A DNA stretch of 64,000 bases from Pseudonocardiaceae bacterium YIM PH 21723 (GCA_003600225.1 QZFT01000089.1:62001-126000), one strand, 5' to 3'; positions 1-8,605 are shown, counted from the stretch's first letter. A program made the numbers and translations. Notes: generated from the letters alone by a model not told the origin.

Positions 1-626
1 AGCACCCGGTCGGCGGTGCCGGAGGAGGTCACGGTGAACCAGTAGTGCTCGTCCTTGTAGTGGTGCAGCCGGTGATCGCGCCAGATCGCCTTGTAGACGC
101 GGCTCTTCGGCTTGTAGTCGGTGTGCACCAGGTAGTGCGTCCACTCGTAGAGCAGGCCGAACACCGTGATGGTGACCAGGAAGGTGAGGCCGAGGGCGGT
201 GCGCGGGAAGGCCAGCAGGCCGATCGCGGCGAGCACGGCGACCGTGACCAGCAGCGACTTGAACGGGATGAAGGACAGCGGGATGTCGCGCGGCAGCACG
301 TGGTGCTTGCGGTGCTCGCGGGCGTACTCGGTGTCCAGCGTGCGACCGAAGATCTTCACCGGCTTGGCGTGCAGCACGTAGACGTGCACGACCCACTCGA
401 AGAACGGGAACGCCACGATCATGATCAGTGGCGTCAGCGCGTCCCACAACTGCCAGTCGCCGACCAGTAATCGACTGGTCAGCGCGATGACGAAGGCGAC
501 GGCGATGACGATCGGCGACGGGTGCCGCCAGAATCCCCGCGCGGCCTGGCCCAGGGTCAGTTTGGCCTTGCGAGCACCGGTGATGCGCGCTTCGTCCTCG
601 GCCAGTCGCTGCTCGGCGGTGCTCAT
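1..626 (-). CDS. Sterol desaturase / fatty acid hydroxylase superfamily membrane protein, C-terminus cut by the window edge
   Basis: About 208 residues are visible, starting ATG at 626, and the frame is still open at base 1. The protein has hydrophobic segments near residues 39-55, 65-86, 124-140 and 147-165, interleaved with the histidine clusters of the di-iron membrane hydroxylase family: EHRKHH, WTHYLVH and HRLHHYKDEHYW. Family members use oxygen and two irons to hydroxylate or desaturate lipid chains; the substrate here (fatty acid, sterol or carotenoid) cannot be told. The start codon overlaps the stop of the upstream GntR regulator by four bases (ATGA), so the two are co-transcribed and the regulator probably controls this enzyme. 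Confidence 0.8.
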   Translation of the reverse strand, partial: MSTAEQRLAEDEARITGARKAKLTLGQAARGFWRHPSPIVIAVAFVIALTSRLLVGDWQLWDALTPLIMIVAFPFFEWVVHVYVLHAKPVKIFGRTLDTEYAREHRKHHVLPRDIPLSFIPFKSLLVTVAVLAAIGLLAFPRTALGLTFLVTITVFGLLYEWTHYLVHTDYKPKSRVYKAIWRDHRLHHYKDEHYWFTVTSSGTADRV

Positions 627-1348
627 TCGGCCTCCTCGAGTTGCTGGAACACGGTGAGAAACATCTCGGTAGCGGGGGTGAGCAACTCGGTGGCCGCGCG
701 GCGGGCGGCCTCCTCGTAGCCGGCGACGATCACGTCGGCGAGGCCCTGGTAGAGGTCGACCTGGTCGACCTCGGCGGACATCAGCGAGCCGAGGGACTCC
801 AGCACCGGCTCGTAGGCGGCGCGCAGGCCGTTGTAGAGCAGCCGGTACACGATGGAATCCGCCGCATCGACGAGCAGATCCCAGTAGTCGACGGCGGCTC
901 GCGCTCGCTCGACCTCATCGGCGGCATCGCCGATGCGTCCCACGACGGCGGCCAGCTGCGGTTCCAGCTCCGGCGTCCGGCGGCGCGCGGCGAGCTCGGC
1001 GATGTTCGGCCCGAGCTGCAGCCGGGTCTCCACGATGCTGCGGCCGACCCGCCAGTTGAACTCGCCGTCCGGCTGGACCAGCAGCCGGGGCAGCAGGTCG
1101 AGTCCGCCGATCTGCCGGTAGTCCTGCACGGTGGTGGCGCCGCCCTGGCGCACGTCGACCAGGCCGGACTGTGCCAGCCGCTGGAGGGCCTCGCGTACGG
1201 CGGGACGGGAAACGCCGAGCAGTTCGGCCAGCCGTCGTTCGCTGGGCAGGCTGTCGCCGGGCGCCAGCTTTCCGCTGACCATCTGTGCCATGAGCTGCTC
1301 GAATACCTCGTCCGGCACCGATTTCCGGGACACCCGCTGGAACTCCAT
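623..1348 (-). CDS. GntR-family transcriptional regulator, FadR subfamily
   Basis: 241 residues. The N-terminal winged helix (about residues 10-75) has the GntR signature, including LPSERRLAELLGVSRPAVRE, followed by an all-helical FCD/FadR-like ligand domain (about 95-230). FadR-type regulators sense acyl-CoAs or small carboxylates and usually repress their own operon. The gene is translationally coupled (ATGA) to the hydroxylase downstream. An 11-bp perfect palindrome of the GntR operator type lies about 40 bp upstream of the start, suggesting autoregulation. The ligand is not predictable. Confidence 0.88.
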   Translation of the reverse strand: MEFQRVSRKSVPDEVFEQLMAQMVSGKLAPGDSLPSERRLAELLGVSRPAVREALQRLAQSGLVDVRQGGATTVQDYRQIGGLDLLPRLLVQPDGEFNWRVGRSIVETRLQLGPNIAELAARRRTPELEPQLAAVVGRIGDAADEVERARAAVDYWDLLVDAADSIVYRLLYNGLRAAYEPVLESLGSLMSAEVDQVDLYQGLADVIVAGYEEAARRAATELLTPATEMFLTVFQQLEEAE

Positions 1349-1386
1349 GCCCCCGAAACTAACCCGCCGCCCGGCAGGTGGTCAAG

Positions 1387-1397
1387 TGGTCAGACCA
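1387..1397. promoter_or_regulatory. Candidate GntR/FadR operator
   Basis: TGGTCAGACCA is an exact 11-bp palindrome with the GT-n-AC core typical of FadR-subfamily operators. It sits 39-49 bp upstream of the regulator start, between that gene and the hairpin repeat, which is a good place for autorepression. Assignment is by motif and position only. Confidence 0.5.
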
Positions 1398-1420
1398 GTA
1401 AAATTCCGAAGCGGTTACCT

Positions 1421-1474
1421 CCGAAGTTGGCGATGTTCGGGCTCGTTCCTCGCCGCGAACATCGCCAACTTCGG
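1421..1474. repeat. Hairpin repeat, copy 1 (perfect 19-bp inverted arms)
   Basis: Arms at 1421-1439 and 1456-1474 are perfect reverse complements (CCGAAGTTGGCGATGTTCG on the left) around a 16-nt loop. It begins 10 bp past the stop of the carboxylase gene, so it can serve as its terminator. The arm sequence, not just the shape, recurs at 12662-12708, showing a dispersed repeat family rather than an ordinary terminator. No U-tract follows. Confidence 0.85.
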
Positions 1475-1483
1475 AAGCGGGGG

Positions 1484-3031
1484 TCAGACGGGGGTGACGC
1501 CGTGGCGGCGGTTGCTGAAGTGGCGGTCCTTGCCGACGGCCGCCGCGAGGCGGGAGATGATCTCCTGGCGGAGGTTCTCCGGCTCGACGATCGTGTCGAT
1601 GACCAGCTCGCTGGCCAGCCGCAGGATGTCGATGTCGACCTCGTACTCGTCCCGCTTGGCCTTGACGAACGCCTCGCGCTCGGTCTCGTCCTCGATGGCG
1701 GCGATCTTGTTGGCGTACACCGCGTTGACCGCGGCCTCCGCCCCCATCACCGCGATCTTCGCCGTGGGCAGCGCGATGGTGGCGTCCGGCTCGAACCCGG
1801 GTCCGGCCATCGCGTACAGGCCGGCGCCGTAGGCCTTGCGCACCACGACGCACAGCTTCGGCACGGTGGCCTCGGAGATCGCGGTGATCATCTTGGCGCC
1901 GTGCCGGATGATGCCCTGGCGCTCGACTGAGGAGCCGACCATGAAGCCGGGAACGTCGGACAGGAAGACCAGCGGCACGTTGAACGCGTCGCAGAGCTGC
2001 ACGAACCGGGTGGCCTTGTCCGCGGAGTCGACGAACAGCACGCCACCCTTGAACATCGAGTTGTTGCCGACCAGGCCGACGACCTTGCCGTCGATCCGGG
2101 CGAAGCCGACGGTCAGCTCCCGCGCCCACAGCGCGTGGATCTCGAAGAACGAGCCGTCGTCCACCAGCCCCTTGATGTAGCGGCGCATGTCGAACGCCTG
2201 CCGCTCGCTGGCCGGGACCAGGGCACGCAGGTCACCCTTGCCGGGACCGGTCGCCTCGATGGCCGGCGGCTGCTGGCGGAAGTTGTCCGGCAGGTAGGAC
2301 AGGTAGCGCTTGGCGGTGTCGAGGGCCTCGGACTCGGACTTGGCCAGGAAGTGGCCGACGCCGGATTCGGTGCAGTGCACCTTCGCGCCGCCCATGGCCT
2401 CCAGGGTGGTCTTCTCGCCGGTGACCATCTCGACCATACGGTCCGAGCCCAGGTACATGGAGGCGTTGCCCTCCACCATGATCACCACGTCGCAGAAGGC
2501 CGGGATGTAGGCGCCGCCCGCGGCCGACGGCCCGAACAGGCAACAGACCTGCGGGATCGAGCCGGATGCCTTGACCTGGTTGTAGAAGATCTTGCCCGCG
2601 CCACGCCGACCGGGGAACAACTGCACCTGGTCGGTGATCCGCGCGCCTGCCGAGTCGACCAGCCAGACCATCGGCACACCGGTGGCATAAGCCCGCTCGA
2701 TGATCCGGATGATCTTCTCCACGGTGCGGGCGCCCCAGGAGCCCGCCTTGACCGTGGAGTCGTTCGCCATCAGGCACACCGGCCGCCCGGCGATGCGCGC
2801 GGTGCCGGTGATCACGCCGTCCGCGGGCAGTCCGTCGGCCAGCGCGTTGGCGTAGAGGCCGTCCTCGGTGAAGCTGTCCGCGTCCACCAGCTGCGCGATG
2901 CGATCGCGGGCGAACAGCTTCCCCTTACCGGTGTTGGCGGCGTGGTACTTCTCCGCACCACCGCCGAGTACGCGCTTGCGCGCCTCACCAAGGTGATCAA
3001 TGGGATGATCCAAATGAGCGTCGTCGGTCAC
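1484..3031 (-). CDS. Acyl-CoA carboxylase beta subunit (carboxyltransferase)
   Basis: 515 residues, full length for the family. It has the paired crotonase-like carboxyltransferase domains; the N-half contains WLVDSAGARI and GPSAAGGAYIPAF, the C-half GFMVG and RKAYGAGLYAM, which form the oxyanion holes and the acyl-CoA/biotin pockets. It would transfer CO2 from carboxybiotin on an alpha subunit to an acyl-CoA. It differs clearly from the second beta subunit at 10800-12428, so the substrates probably differ; similarity of style to methylcrotonyl/acetyl-type AccD proteins is noted but substrate is not assigned. No alpha subunit is in the window. Monocistronic, followed by the hairpin repeat. 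Confidence 0.9.
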   Translation of the reverse strand: MTDDAHLDHPIDHLGEARKRVLGGGAEKYHAANTGKGKLFARDRIAQLVDADSFTEDGLYANALADGLPADGVITGTARIAGRPVCLMANDSTVKAGSWGARTVEKIIRIIERAYATGVPMVWLVDSAGARITDQVQLFPGRRGAGKIFYNQVKASGSIPQVCCLFGPSAAGGAYIPAFCDVVIMVEGNASMYLGSDRMVEMVTGEKTTLEAMGGAKVHCTESGVGHFLAKSESEALDTAKRYLSYLPDNFRQQPPAIEATGPGKGDLRALVPASERQAFDMRRYIKGLVDDGSFFEIHALWARELTVGFARIDGKVVGLVGNNSMFKGGVLFVDSADKATRFVQLCDAFNVPLVFLSDVPGFMVGSSVERQGIIRHGAKMITAISEATVPKLCVVVRKAYGAGLYAMAGPGFEPDATIALPTAKIAVMGAEAAVNAVYANKIAAIEDETEREAFVKAKRDEYEVDIDILRLASELVIDTIVEPENLRQEIISRLAAAVGKDRHFSNRRHGVTPV

Positions 3032-3040
3032 ACTCGCAGG

Positions 3041-3310
3041 CTATACGGCGTCCGACTTCTCAGTAAGTGGAACAAGTGTGCCGCGCACCACCTGCGACCA
3101 GCTCAGCCTCCCGAACAGGTAAAACGCGGCGACCTGAGCCTCGGCGAACAACGCCCAGTCGTACCGGTTGCCCTGCTCCAGCCAGAAAACCTCGACCCCG
3201 TCGGGGTGTGAGACCACGCACCAGCGCTCCTCGACGGCCTCGCCGATGTACACGAGCTCCGGCGGCACACCGATCGCCGTCAACCACTCCGGCAGCGACT
3301 CGATCTCCAC
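3041..3310 (-). CDS. Small acidic protein, putative immunity protein for the TNT toxin
   Basis: 89 residues, acidic, rich in aromatic residues (EERWCVV, VFWLEQ, YDWALF). It starts on the base immediately following the toxin stop codon, the usual place of the cognate immunity gene in polymorphic toxin operons. I recognise no family and it is shorter than the mycobacterial TNT inhibitor IFT. The function rests on position alone. Confidence 0.6.
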   Translation of the reverse strand: MEIESLPEWLTAIGVPPELVYIGEAVEERWCVVSHPDGVEVFWLEQGNRYDWALFAEAQVAAFYLFGRLSWSQVVRGTLVPLTEKSDAV

Positions 3311-5305
3311 TCAGGCCTCCTCGAGATAGCCGAGCGCGATGAGCTCGGCGGCGGAATAGACGGTGCGGAAGCGCAGCGCGCCACCCGGCTGGCCGAACCA
3401 CGGCGCGGCGTGGCTCTGCCACACCGGCAACGCGATGATCACCCGGTATCGGCACAGCGGCCGGTCGATCGCCTCGAACGGCAGGCTGCGCTGCTCGAAC
3501 GGCACGCCCGCGTCAGCGAACCAGCGCCCCTCCACGGTGCCGTACCGATCGATGAACTTGCCCGGCATGATCACCATCTGCTGCGGCGGATAGGCGCCGC
3601 CCTCCGGTTCCGGCGACCAGGTGTGCTCGCCACGCCACCCGGTGTCGGGCTCGGCGGGAACCGGCGTCGCACTGCACCGGACCGTGTCCAGATGGGCCTC
3701 GGGCGGGAAGCACCGAGTGGTCACCTGCTCCGGCTGCGGAGTCCGCTGCCGCCACGGCTGGTGCATCGGCACCCGCGACGTGCCCGGCGGGAAGAACACG
3801 AGGGCACCCCAGACCTCGTCCCGCTCCTCCGGCTCAGCCCCCGATTGACCACCCGAGGCCTGCCCACTACTGGACTGCCCGGCAGTCGACTGCCCCCCGG
3901 GCACCTGCCCACCGACACCACCGGCGCCACTGACCGCGCCCGGCTGGCCATCCCCTACCTGGACAAACCCCCGCCCTCCCTGGGGGCTGCCCTTTTCCAA
4001 TCTACCGGGATCGGCGCTGGGCGAGGGGTGGTTGCGGGCATCTGTGGATGGAGCCGAGGGGTTGTGGACAGGTCGGGCTCCGGGCTGTTGACCAGCTATG
4101 ACAGCTGCGGATTGACCGGAGGTTCCGGGTTGGCCGGGGGCGCCGGACTGGGCGGAACCACCCGGCTGGGCGGGGCCGCTCGGATGTCCCGGAGCCGGGG
4201 TCTGGCCTGGCGCAGGCGACTGGCCGGGAACCGGTGGCTGGCCGGAGGCTGGAGGTTGACCGGGAGCAGGCGGCTGTCCCGGTGTGGGGGGCTGCACCGA
4301 GCCGCCCGGTTGACCGGCGGTGCTGCCGGGGACCGGCGGTTGTCCACCAGCGGAGCCAGCGGGAGCAGCAGCGGCTGCGGACTGACCGGCCGGAGCCGCC
4401 GGGCGGGGCGGCGGAGCCGCGGGGGCAGGCGCCGACATCCGAGGGGCGACCGGCGGAGCTGCGTAAACCGGGGGTGGCGGCGGCGGAGCGGCCTGCGCAG
4501 CGGCGGCCACCGGTGCGCTGATCACCGGCGCCACCGAGGCCTGGCCCATTTCGGCGGGTACATCGTTGATCTGCGGAGCCTCCGCAGAGGCAGAGGCCGA
4601 GGCCGAGACAGGTCCGGCGCCGGTGGCCAGGGGAACATCCGCCGACACTCCGGGAACAGTCACGGAGCCGGACAGCACCGGGGTGTCGACCGCCAGAGCC
4701 GGGTCCGCCTTGATCTCGGGCGGGACATCGGTCTTGGCCAGCAGCGGCAGGTCGGCGTCGTCGCCCGGGCTCCGGCCGGCCACCGCGTCCGGGTCCAGTA
4801 CCAGGCCGGTGTCCAGCCGGATCGCGGTGTTCAGCGCGGCGTTCAACTGCGCGACGGTGGCCGCCGCACCCTTGGTCAGCTGATCGAGTCCGACGAGTGC
4901 CGCCGGGTGTCCGCTGTCCGCCCCGGCCGACGCCGCGTCGGCGTTCTTGGCCAGTTTGACCAGCTCGTCGACGATGGCGTGCTTAGCGGCGGCGACCTGC
5001 TGGGCGGCGTGCTCCAACCGGCCCGCCGCGGCCCGGGCCGCCTTGACCACCAGGGCGAAGCGGCCGGTGTCCGGGTCGGCGAACGTCTTCCAGTACTTGG
5101 TGGCGGCCTGCTCAACTCCACCATCCACAGTGGACAGGGCCTTCTTCGCCACACCATCCACAGTGGATTCCAGTTCGGTGATGCGGTCGGCGGCGGTGCG
5201 CCACGCGCGGGCTGCCTGCCGCAACCGGTCCTCATCGGCCTGCGGCCACTGCACGCCGAGCCGCTGGGCGACCCCGGTCAGTTCCGCCGGTAGCTGGATC
5301 CCCAT
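3311..5305 (-). CDS. Polymorphic toxin with C-terminal TNT (NAD+ glycohydrolase) domain
   Basis: 664 residues from the ATG at 5305, chosen because it lies one base after the WXG100 stop; the longer open frame upstream overlaps that gene. Residues 1-190 are helical with alanine-rich coiled segments, 200-330 low complexity, and about 330-490 a proline/glycine/glutamine linker with PGQPPAPG-like repeats. The last ~100 residues match the TNT domain of the mycobacterial toxin CpnT: DRYGTVEGRWF, RSLPF and WFGQPGG, the latter carrying the conserved glutamine. TNT domains destroy NAD+. The WXG100 partner suggests ESX (type VII) export, but no secretion genes are nearby. The linker shows two copies of TCCACAGTGGA in the DNA of its N-terminal region. 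Confidence 0.85.
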   Translation of the reverse strand: MGIQLPAELTGVAQRLGVQWPQADEDRLRQAARAWRTAADRITELESTVDGVAKKALSTVDGGVEQAATKYWKTFADPDTGRFALVVKAARAAAGRLEHAAQQVAAAKHAIVDELVKLAKNADAASAGADSGHPAALVGLDQLTKGAAATVAQLNAALNTAIRLDTGLVLDPDAVAGRSPGDDADLPLLAKTDVPPEIKADPALAVDTPVLSGSVTVPGVSADVPLATGAGPVSASASASAEAPQINDVPAEMGQASVAPVISAPVAAAAQAAPPPPPPVYAAPPVAPRMSAPAPAAPPPRPAAPAGQSAAAAAPAGSAGGQPPVPGSTAGQPGGSVQPPTPGQPPAPGQPPASGQPPVPGQSPAPGQTPAPGHPSGPAQPGGSAQSGAPGQPGTSGQSAAVIAGQQPGARPVHNPSAPSTDARNHPSPSADPGRLEKGSPQGGRGFVQVGDGQPGAVSGAGGVGGQVPGGQSTAGQSSSGQASGGQSGAEPEERDEVWGALVFFPPGTSRVPMHQPWRQRTPQPEQVTTRCFPPEAHLDTVRCSATPVPAEPDTGWRGEHTWSPEPEGGAYPPQQMVIMPGKFIDRYGTVEGRWFADAGVPFEQRSLPFEAIDRPLCRYRVIIALPVWQSHAAPWFGQPGGALRFRTVYSAAELIALGYLEEA

Positions 5306-5306
5306 G

Positions 5307-5627
5307 TCATTGCCCCCGATGAATGGCGGTGAACCCGTCGGCCGCACGCCGCTCGGCGTGCTGGTAGTTCCGCGCCGTGTCCCGGAACCGGTCGCCGACC
5401 TGCGTGACCTCGGTGGCGAGGGTGTCGATCTGCCGCAACGCCGCATCGGCCGGTTCCAGGTGCGAGGCCGCGAAGTTCCGGCCGGCGTCGTCGGCGCCCC
5501 AGCACTGGCCCAACCGCTCCAGCTCGGCCTTCAGCGCGGCACCGACCTCCCGGAGCTCCTCGGCCTCCGGTCCGAATCGGCCCGCCTGATGGAGCAACTG
5601 ATCGATATCGACGCTGAACCCGCTCAT
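5307..5627 (-). CDS. WXG100/ESX-type small helical protein
   Basis: 106 residues, all-helical, with a central tryptophan-glycine turn in GQCWGADD between two amphipathic helices, the signature layout of WXG100 proteins. These form hairpin dimers recognised by type VII secretion and often precede large toxin genes as export partner. Start overlaps the YbaB-like gene by four bases; stop is one base before the toxin start, so translation is tightly coupled. Confidence 0.75.
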   Translation of the reverse strand: MSGFSVDIDQLLHQAGRFGPEAEELREVGAALKAELERLGQCWGADDAGRNFAASHLEPADAALRQIDTLATEVTQVGDRFRDTARNYQHAERRAADGFTAIHRGQ

Positions 5628-6037
5628 CGCACCCAGTTCCGATCCTCGAAGCTGTCCTCGTCATCCGCTTGCGGCGGGGTGATCTCCCGCTCCGCGAGAT
5701 CGGCGCGGCCGTCGAGCAGGGCGTGTGGGTCGGCGCCCTCCGGCAACATCGGCGCGAGCACCTCCGCCGTGCGTTCCTGCGCTCGCTGTGTCGCGGCGGC
5801 CGCGGTCCCGATGATCAGTTCGGCCAGGTCCTGCGGCCGGTGCAACCGGTAAGCATCCGGCGAAATGATCAGTCCGCGCAGCTCACCACGTCCGTTCACG
5901 CGCGTGGTGACCGTACCGTCGGCGCTGCGCACCTGCTCGGTGATCGCCGCGAGATCGCGCTGAACTCCGGCAAGCTGCTCACGGCCCGCGCGATACTCCG
6001 CGACGAGGCGGTCTACCTCGGTCTGGCGGTCGAGCAC
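5624..6037 (-). CDS. YbaB/EbfC-family DNA-binding protein
   Basis: 137 residues. The central region (about 35-95) matches the YbaB/EbfC fold: VTTRVNGRGELRGLIISP followed by a helix with AELI. Members are small dimeric nucleoid-associated proteins; a diverged copy at the head of WXG100-toxin operons is common in actinomycetes, where its role is unknown. It is the first gene of the four-gene operon running to 3041. Confidence 0.75.
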   Translation of the reverse strand: MLDRQTEVDRLVAEYRAGREQLAGVQRDLAAITEQVRSADGTVTTRVNGRGELRGLIISPDAYRLHRPQDLAELIIGTAAAATQRAQERTAEVLAPMLPEGADPHALLDGRADLAEREITPPQADDEDSFEDRNWVR

Positions 6038-6175
6038 GGCGACCTCCGATCGTGTCCGGGTGCCTGTTCAGACGCACGGCCACCTGATCCGGTTCCCCCG
6101 ATCGGGAGATGACCCGTTGAGCGGGACGGATCAACCCCGGGCGATAAGCGTGCGACTTCGCGGCGGGGACGCTCC

Positions 6176-6181
6176 TACACT
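6176..6181 (+). promoter_or_regulatory. Candidate -10 element for a leaderless transcript
   Basis: TACACT fits the actinobacterial TAnnnT -10 consensus and ends 8 nt before the ATG at 6190, with no ribosome-binding site between. Transcription would start at or next to the A of the ATG, giving leaderless mRNA. No clear -35 box. Confidence 0.45.
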
Positions 6182-6189
6182 GCGGCGTT

Positions 6190-6945
6190 ATGGCCACGGA
6201 GCTGGTGTGCGACGAGTCGGGAGCCGAGGGCGAGAAGCTCATCGGTGGCACGACTCGGATGTTCACCCACGCCAGCGTGCGGCTGAGCCCGGCCGAGGGA
6301 ACGTACTGGCTGGGCGAGCTGCGGCGGCGAGCGCCGACCATGGCCGACGAGTACAAGGCGAACCACATCCTGCGCGATCGGCATCGGCGCGCGTTGATCT
6401 GGTTGTTCGGGCCGGACGGGCCGATGTCCGGCAAGGCGCACGTCTACCTGGCCGACAAGTATCGGCTGGCCACCGAGCACCTGGCCGAACTCAGCGGCCG
6501 GGACCTGAGCCCGTATCGGGACAGGCCGGACTGGCCGGCCTTCCTCGGGCTGTTCAACGAGGTGGCACGCGGCAAACTGGACCGCAGCGAGCTGTTCGGG
6601 CACCCCTACGCCCGTGAGCTCCTCGCCGAGGACACCGAGTTCACCGGGCTGCTGCTGGACCCGCTGATCGGGGCGATCGCGCACGCGGTGAACCGGGAGG
6701 GCGACGAGGTGCACCTCGTGCACGACGTGCAGCGATCACTGACTCCACAGTGCCTCGACGACATCCGTGGACTCGTCCACAGTGGACAGCTGACCGGGGT
6801 GTCCTTCGCAGATTCGGCCACCGACGCGCGGATCCAGGTGGTGGACGTGATCGCGGGGACGGTCCGGCGCATCGCGGAGAACGCGGTGCTGGGCAGGCCG
6901 GATCCGGAGTTGCTGGACCTGGTGCGGCCCTATATCGAGGGCTGA
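6190..6945 (+). CDS. DUF3800-like protein, putative RNase H-fold
   Basis: 251 residues. The start VCDESG and the late SATDARIQVVDVIAGTVRR resemble the ends of DUF3800 proteins (DESG near the N-terminus, an acidic IQ-x-AD-x-IAG motif near the C-terminus), proposed to be RNase H-like. Conserved acidic residues are at both ends. Function unknown; DUF3800 genes occur near mobile and defence loci, but this one stands alone. Convergent with cbiZ, overlapping it by 16 bp. Confidence 0.55.
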   Translation: MATELVCDESGAEGEKLIGGTTRMFTHASVRLSPAEGTYWLGELRRRAPTMADEYKANHILRDRHRRALIWLFGPDGPMSGKAHVYLADKYRLATEHLAELSGRDLSPYRDRPDWPAFLGLFNEVARGKLDRSELFGHPYARELLAEDTEFTGLLLDPLIGAIAHAVNREGDEVHLVHDVQRSLTPQCLDDIRGLVHSGQLTGVSFADSATDARIQVVDVIAGTVRRIAENAVLGRPDPELLDLVRPYIEG

Positions 6946-7595
6946 CCGCGGAACACCGGGTCGGGGACCTTCAACCCGGCGGTCACGGCGGCGTGCACGG
7001 CCCTGGCCAGCGGTGCGCCGATCTGCGAGCGGGGGCCGCCGAAGTTCTCCCCCGGGCCGTCGGTGGGACACAGCAGGACAATCGAGTCGGTAGCCGTGCC
7101 GGTGCCGGGGACACCCGCGGAGATCAACGCCTGGGTCTTGGCCTCGGTCACCGTGGCGATCGCGTTGACCAGCGCCGGGGCGGTCAGCCGGACGGGGAGC
7201 CAGCAGATCAGGTTGATGGTGGACGCCGCCGGGCTCAGCACGCCGGCCTCGGCCGGGGCGGCCGCCCAGGTGGGGTGCCCGACGCCGGTGGACACCGACA
7301 CGTGCACGCCCGCATCCTCGCCGGTCACCGTGTAGCGGACGTCGACGGCGGTCAGCAACCCGGTGCCGGAGCCGGACAGCAGCAGGAAGTCGGCTATCCC
7401 CGCGACGTGTGACCCCGGATCGGTGCGGTTGTAGTCGCTGCCGACCGTGCTGTTCAGCACCCACCAGCGCTCGCCGAGGCCGCCGCCGTGTACCCCGGAG
7501 GACAGCGACAACCAGGGACGATCCGCCTGCCACACCACGACCGGATATCCGGCGCACCAACGCAGGGCGGGCTCGGGTGGCCGCCAGTCCGTCAC
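6930..7595 (-). CDS. cbiZ: Adenosylcobinamide amidohydrolase
   Basis: 221 residues matching CbiZ over most of its length: WWVLNSTVG, a DPxxH segment, GTGLLTAVDV, PTWAA, STINLI, TEAKTQAL, GTGTATDSI and FGGPRS. CbiZ hydrolyses adenosylcobinamide to adenosylcobyric acid, so that lower-ligand-bearing corrinoids can be salvaged and remodelled into coenzyme B12. No other cobalamin genes are here. A short AT-richer stretch upstream (7596-7660) could hold its promoter; no cobalamin riboswitch fits in that space. Confidence 0.87.
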   Translation of the reverse strand: MTDWRPPEPALRWCAGYPVVVWQADRPWLSLSSGVHGGGLGERWWVLNSTVGSDYNRTDPGSHVAGIADFLLLSGSGTGLLTAVDVRYTVTGEDAGVHVSVSTGVGHPTWAAAPAEAGVLSPAASTINLICWLPVRLTAPALVNAIATVTEAKTQALISAGVPGTGTATDSIVLLCPTDGPGENFGGPRSQIGAPLARAVHAAVTAGLKVPDPVFRGQPSI

Positions 7596-7660
7596 GAGAA
7601 CTCCCGCAGAGCTACATATTCACCGAAACCGTTACCCGGCAAAGATTAGCCCATTCGGGG

Positions 7661-8605
7661 TCACCCGGTGATGGCACGTACCACCCGTGACGGGCTGGGC
7701 CGGCCGAGTTGGCCCGCCATCCAGGCGCTCGTCTCGGCCAGCCGGTTCAGGTCGACGCCGTGCTGCACGCCCAGGCCGTCCAGGGTCCAGACCAGGTCCT
7801 CGGTGGCCAGATTTCCGGTCGCCGACTTCGCGTACGGGCATCCGCCCAGGCCACCGGCCGAGGCGTCCACCGTGGTGACGCCGTGCCGCAACGCCTCGAT
7901 GGTGTTGGTCAGCGCCTGGCCGTAGGTGTCGTGGAAGTGCACAGCCAGCCGGTCGGCGCCGATGCCGACGGCGGCGAAGGCGCCGAGCACGGCGGGCACC
8001 TGCCCGATGGTGGCCACGCCGATCGTGTCGCCGAGCGAGATCTGCCCGCAGCCCATGTCCACGAGCCGCTTGCCGACGGCGGCGACCTGCGCGGGTTCGA
8101 CCGGACCTTCCCAGGGGTCGCCGAAACACATGGAGATGTAGCCACGCACCTCAAGGCCCTCGGCCCGCGCCCGGGTGACCGTGGGCTCGAACATGGCGAA
8201 CTGCTCGTCCAGCGAGCGGTTGAGGTTCTTGTTCGCGAAGGTCTCGGTGGCGCTGGCGAACACCGCGACATGCTCCATGCCCGCTTCGAGCGCCCGGTCC
8301 AGGCCACGCTCGTTCGGCACCAGCACCGGGTACCGCACGCCGTCCCGCCGCACCAGCTTGCCGACCAGGTCCTCGGCGTCGGCCAGCTGCGGCACCCATT
8401 TCGGGTGCACGAAACTGGTGGCTTCCAAGGTGGTGAGCCCGGAGTCGGCCAGCCGGTCCAGGAACTCCAGTTTGACCTCGGTGGGCACGGTCGACTTCTC
8501 GTTCTGCAGGCCGTCCCGGGGACCGACCTCCCAGATGGTGATCCGCTCGGGGAGCCCCGCCAGCGAAGCGTTCATCGGCAGGCCGGGGGGTCGCTCAACG
8601 CTCAT
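7661..8605 (-). CDS. Hydroxymethylglutaryl-CoA lyase
   Basis: 314 residues. The DRE-TIM fold is shown by EVGPRDGLQNE near residue 26 (substrate/metal binding), AVHFHDTYGQ and the signature GLGGCPYAKSATGN with the catalytic cysteine. It cleaves HMG-CoA to acetoacetate and acetyl-CoA, the last step of leucine degradation. The start ATG at 8605 has GAGGGG upstream and overlaps the PH-domain gene by 11 bp; an alternative ATG at 8575 lacks a ribosome-binding site. Confidence 0.9.
   Translation of the reverse strand: MSVERPPGLPMNASLAGLPERITIWEVGPRDGLQNEKSTVPTEVKLEFLDRLADSGLTTLEATSFVHPKWVPQLADAEDLVGKLVRRDGVRYPVLVPNERGLDRALEAGMEHVAVFASATETFANKNLNRSLDEQFAMFEPTVTRARAEGLEVRGYISMCFGDPWEGPVEPAQVAAVGKRLVDMGCGQISLGDTIGVATIGQVPAVLGAFAAVGIGADRLAVHFHDTYGQALTNTIEALRHGVTTVDASAGGLGGCPYAKSATGNLATEDLVWTLDGLGVQHGVDLNRLAETSAWMAGQLGRPSPSRVVRAITG

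Noticed and set aside
641-1930. Long plus-strand open frame of over 400 codons opposite the GntR and carboxylase genes
   Set aside because: It is antisense to two clearly recognisable genes and spans the hairpin repeat; its translation is low-complexity and typical of high-GC shadow frames.
4200-4440. CRISPR array or tandem-repeat array in the toxin gene
   Set aside because: The repeats are short, in frame, and encode a proline/glycine linker; there are no unique spacers and no cas genes.
3410-5293. 627-codon plus-strand frame opposite the TNT toxin
   Set aside because: Antisense of the proline-rich linker; G/R/S-rich translation without domain, and the minus-strand gene has operon context.
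7596-7660. Cobalamin riboswitch in front of cbiZ
   Set aside because: The gap is only 65 bp, too short for a B12 riboswitch, and no B12-box sequence is seen.
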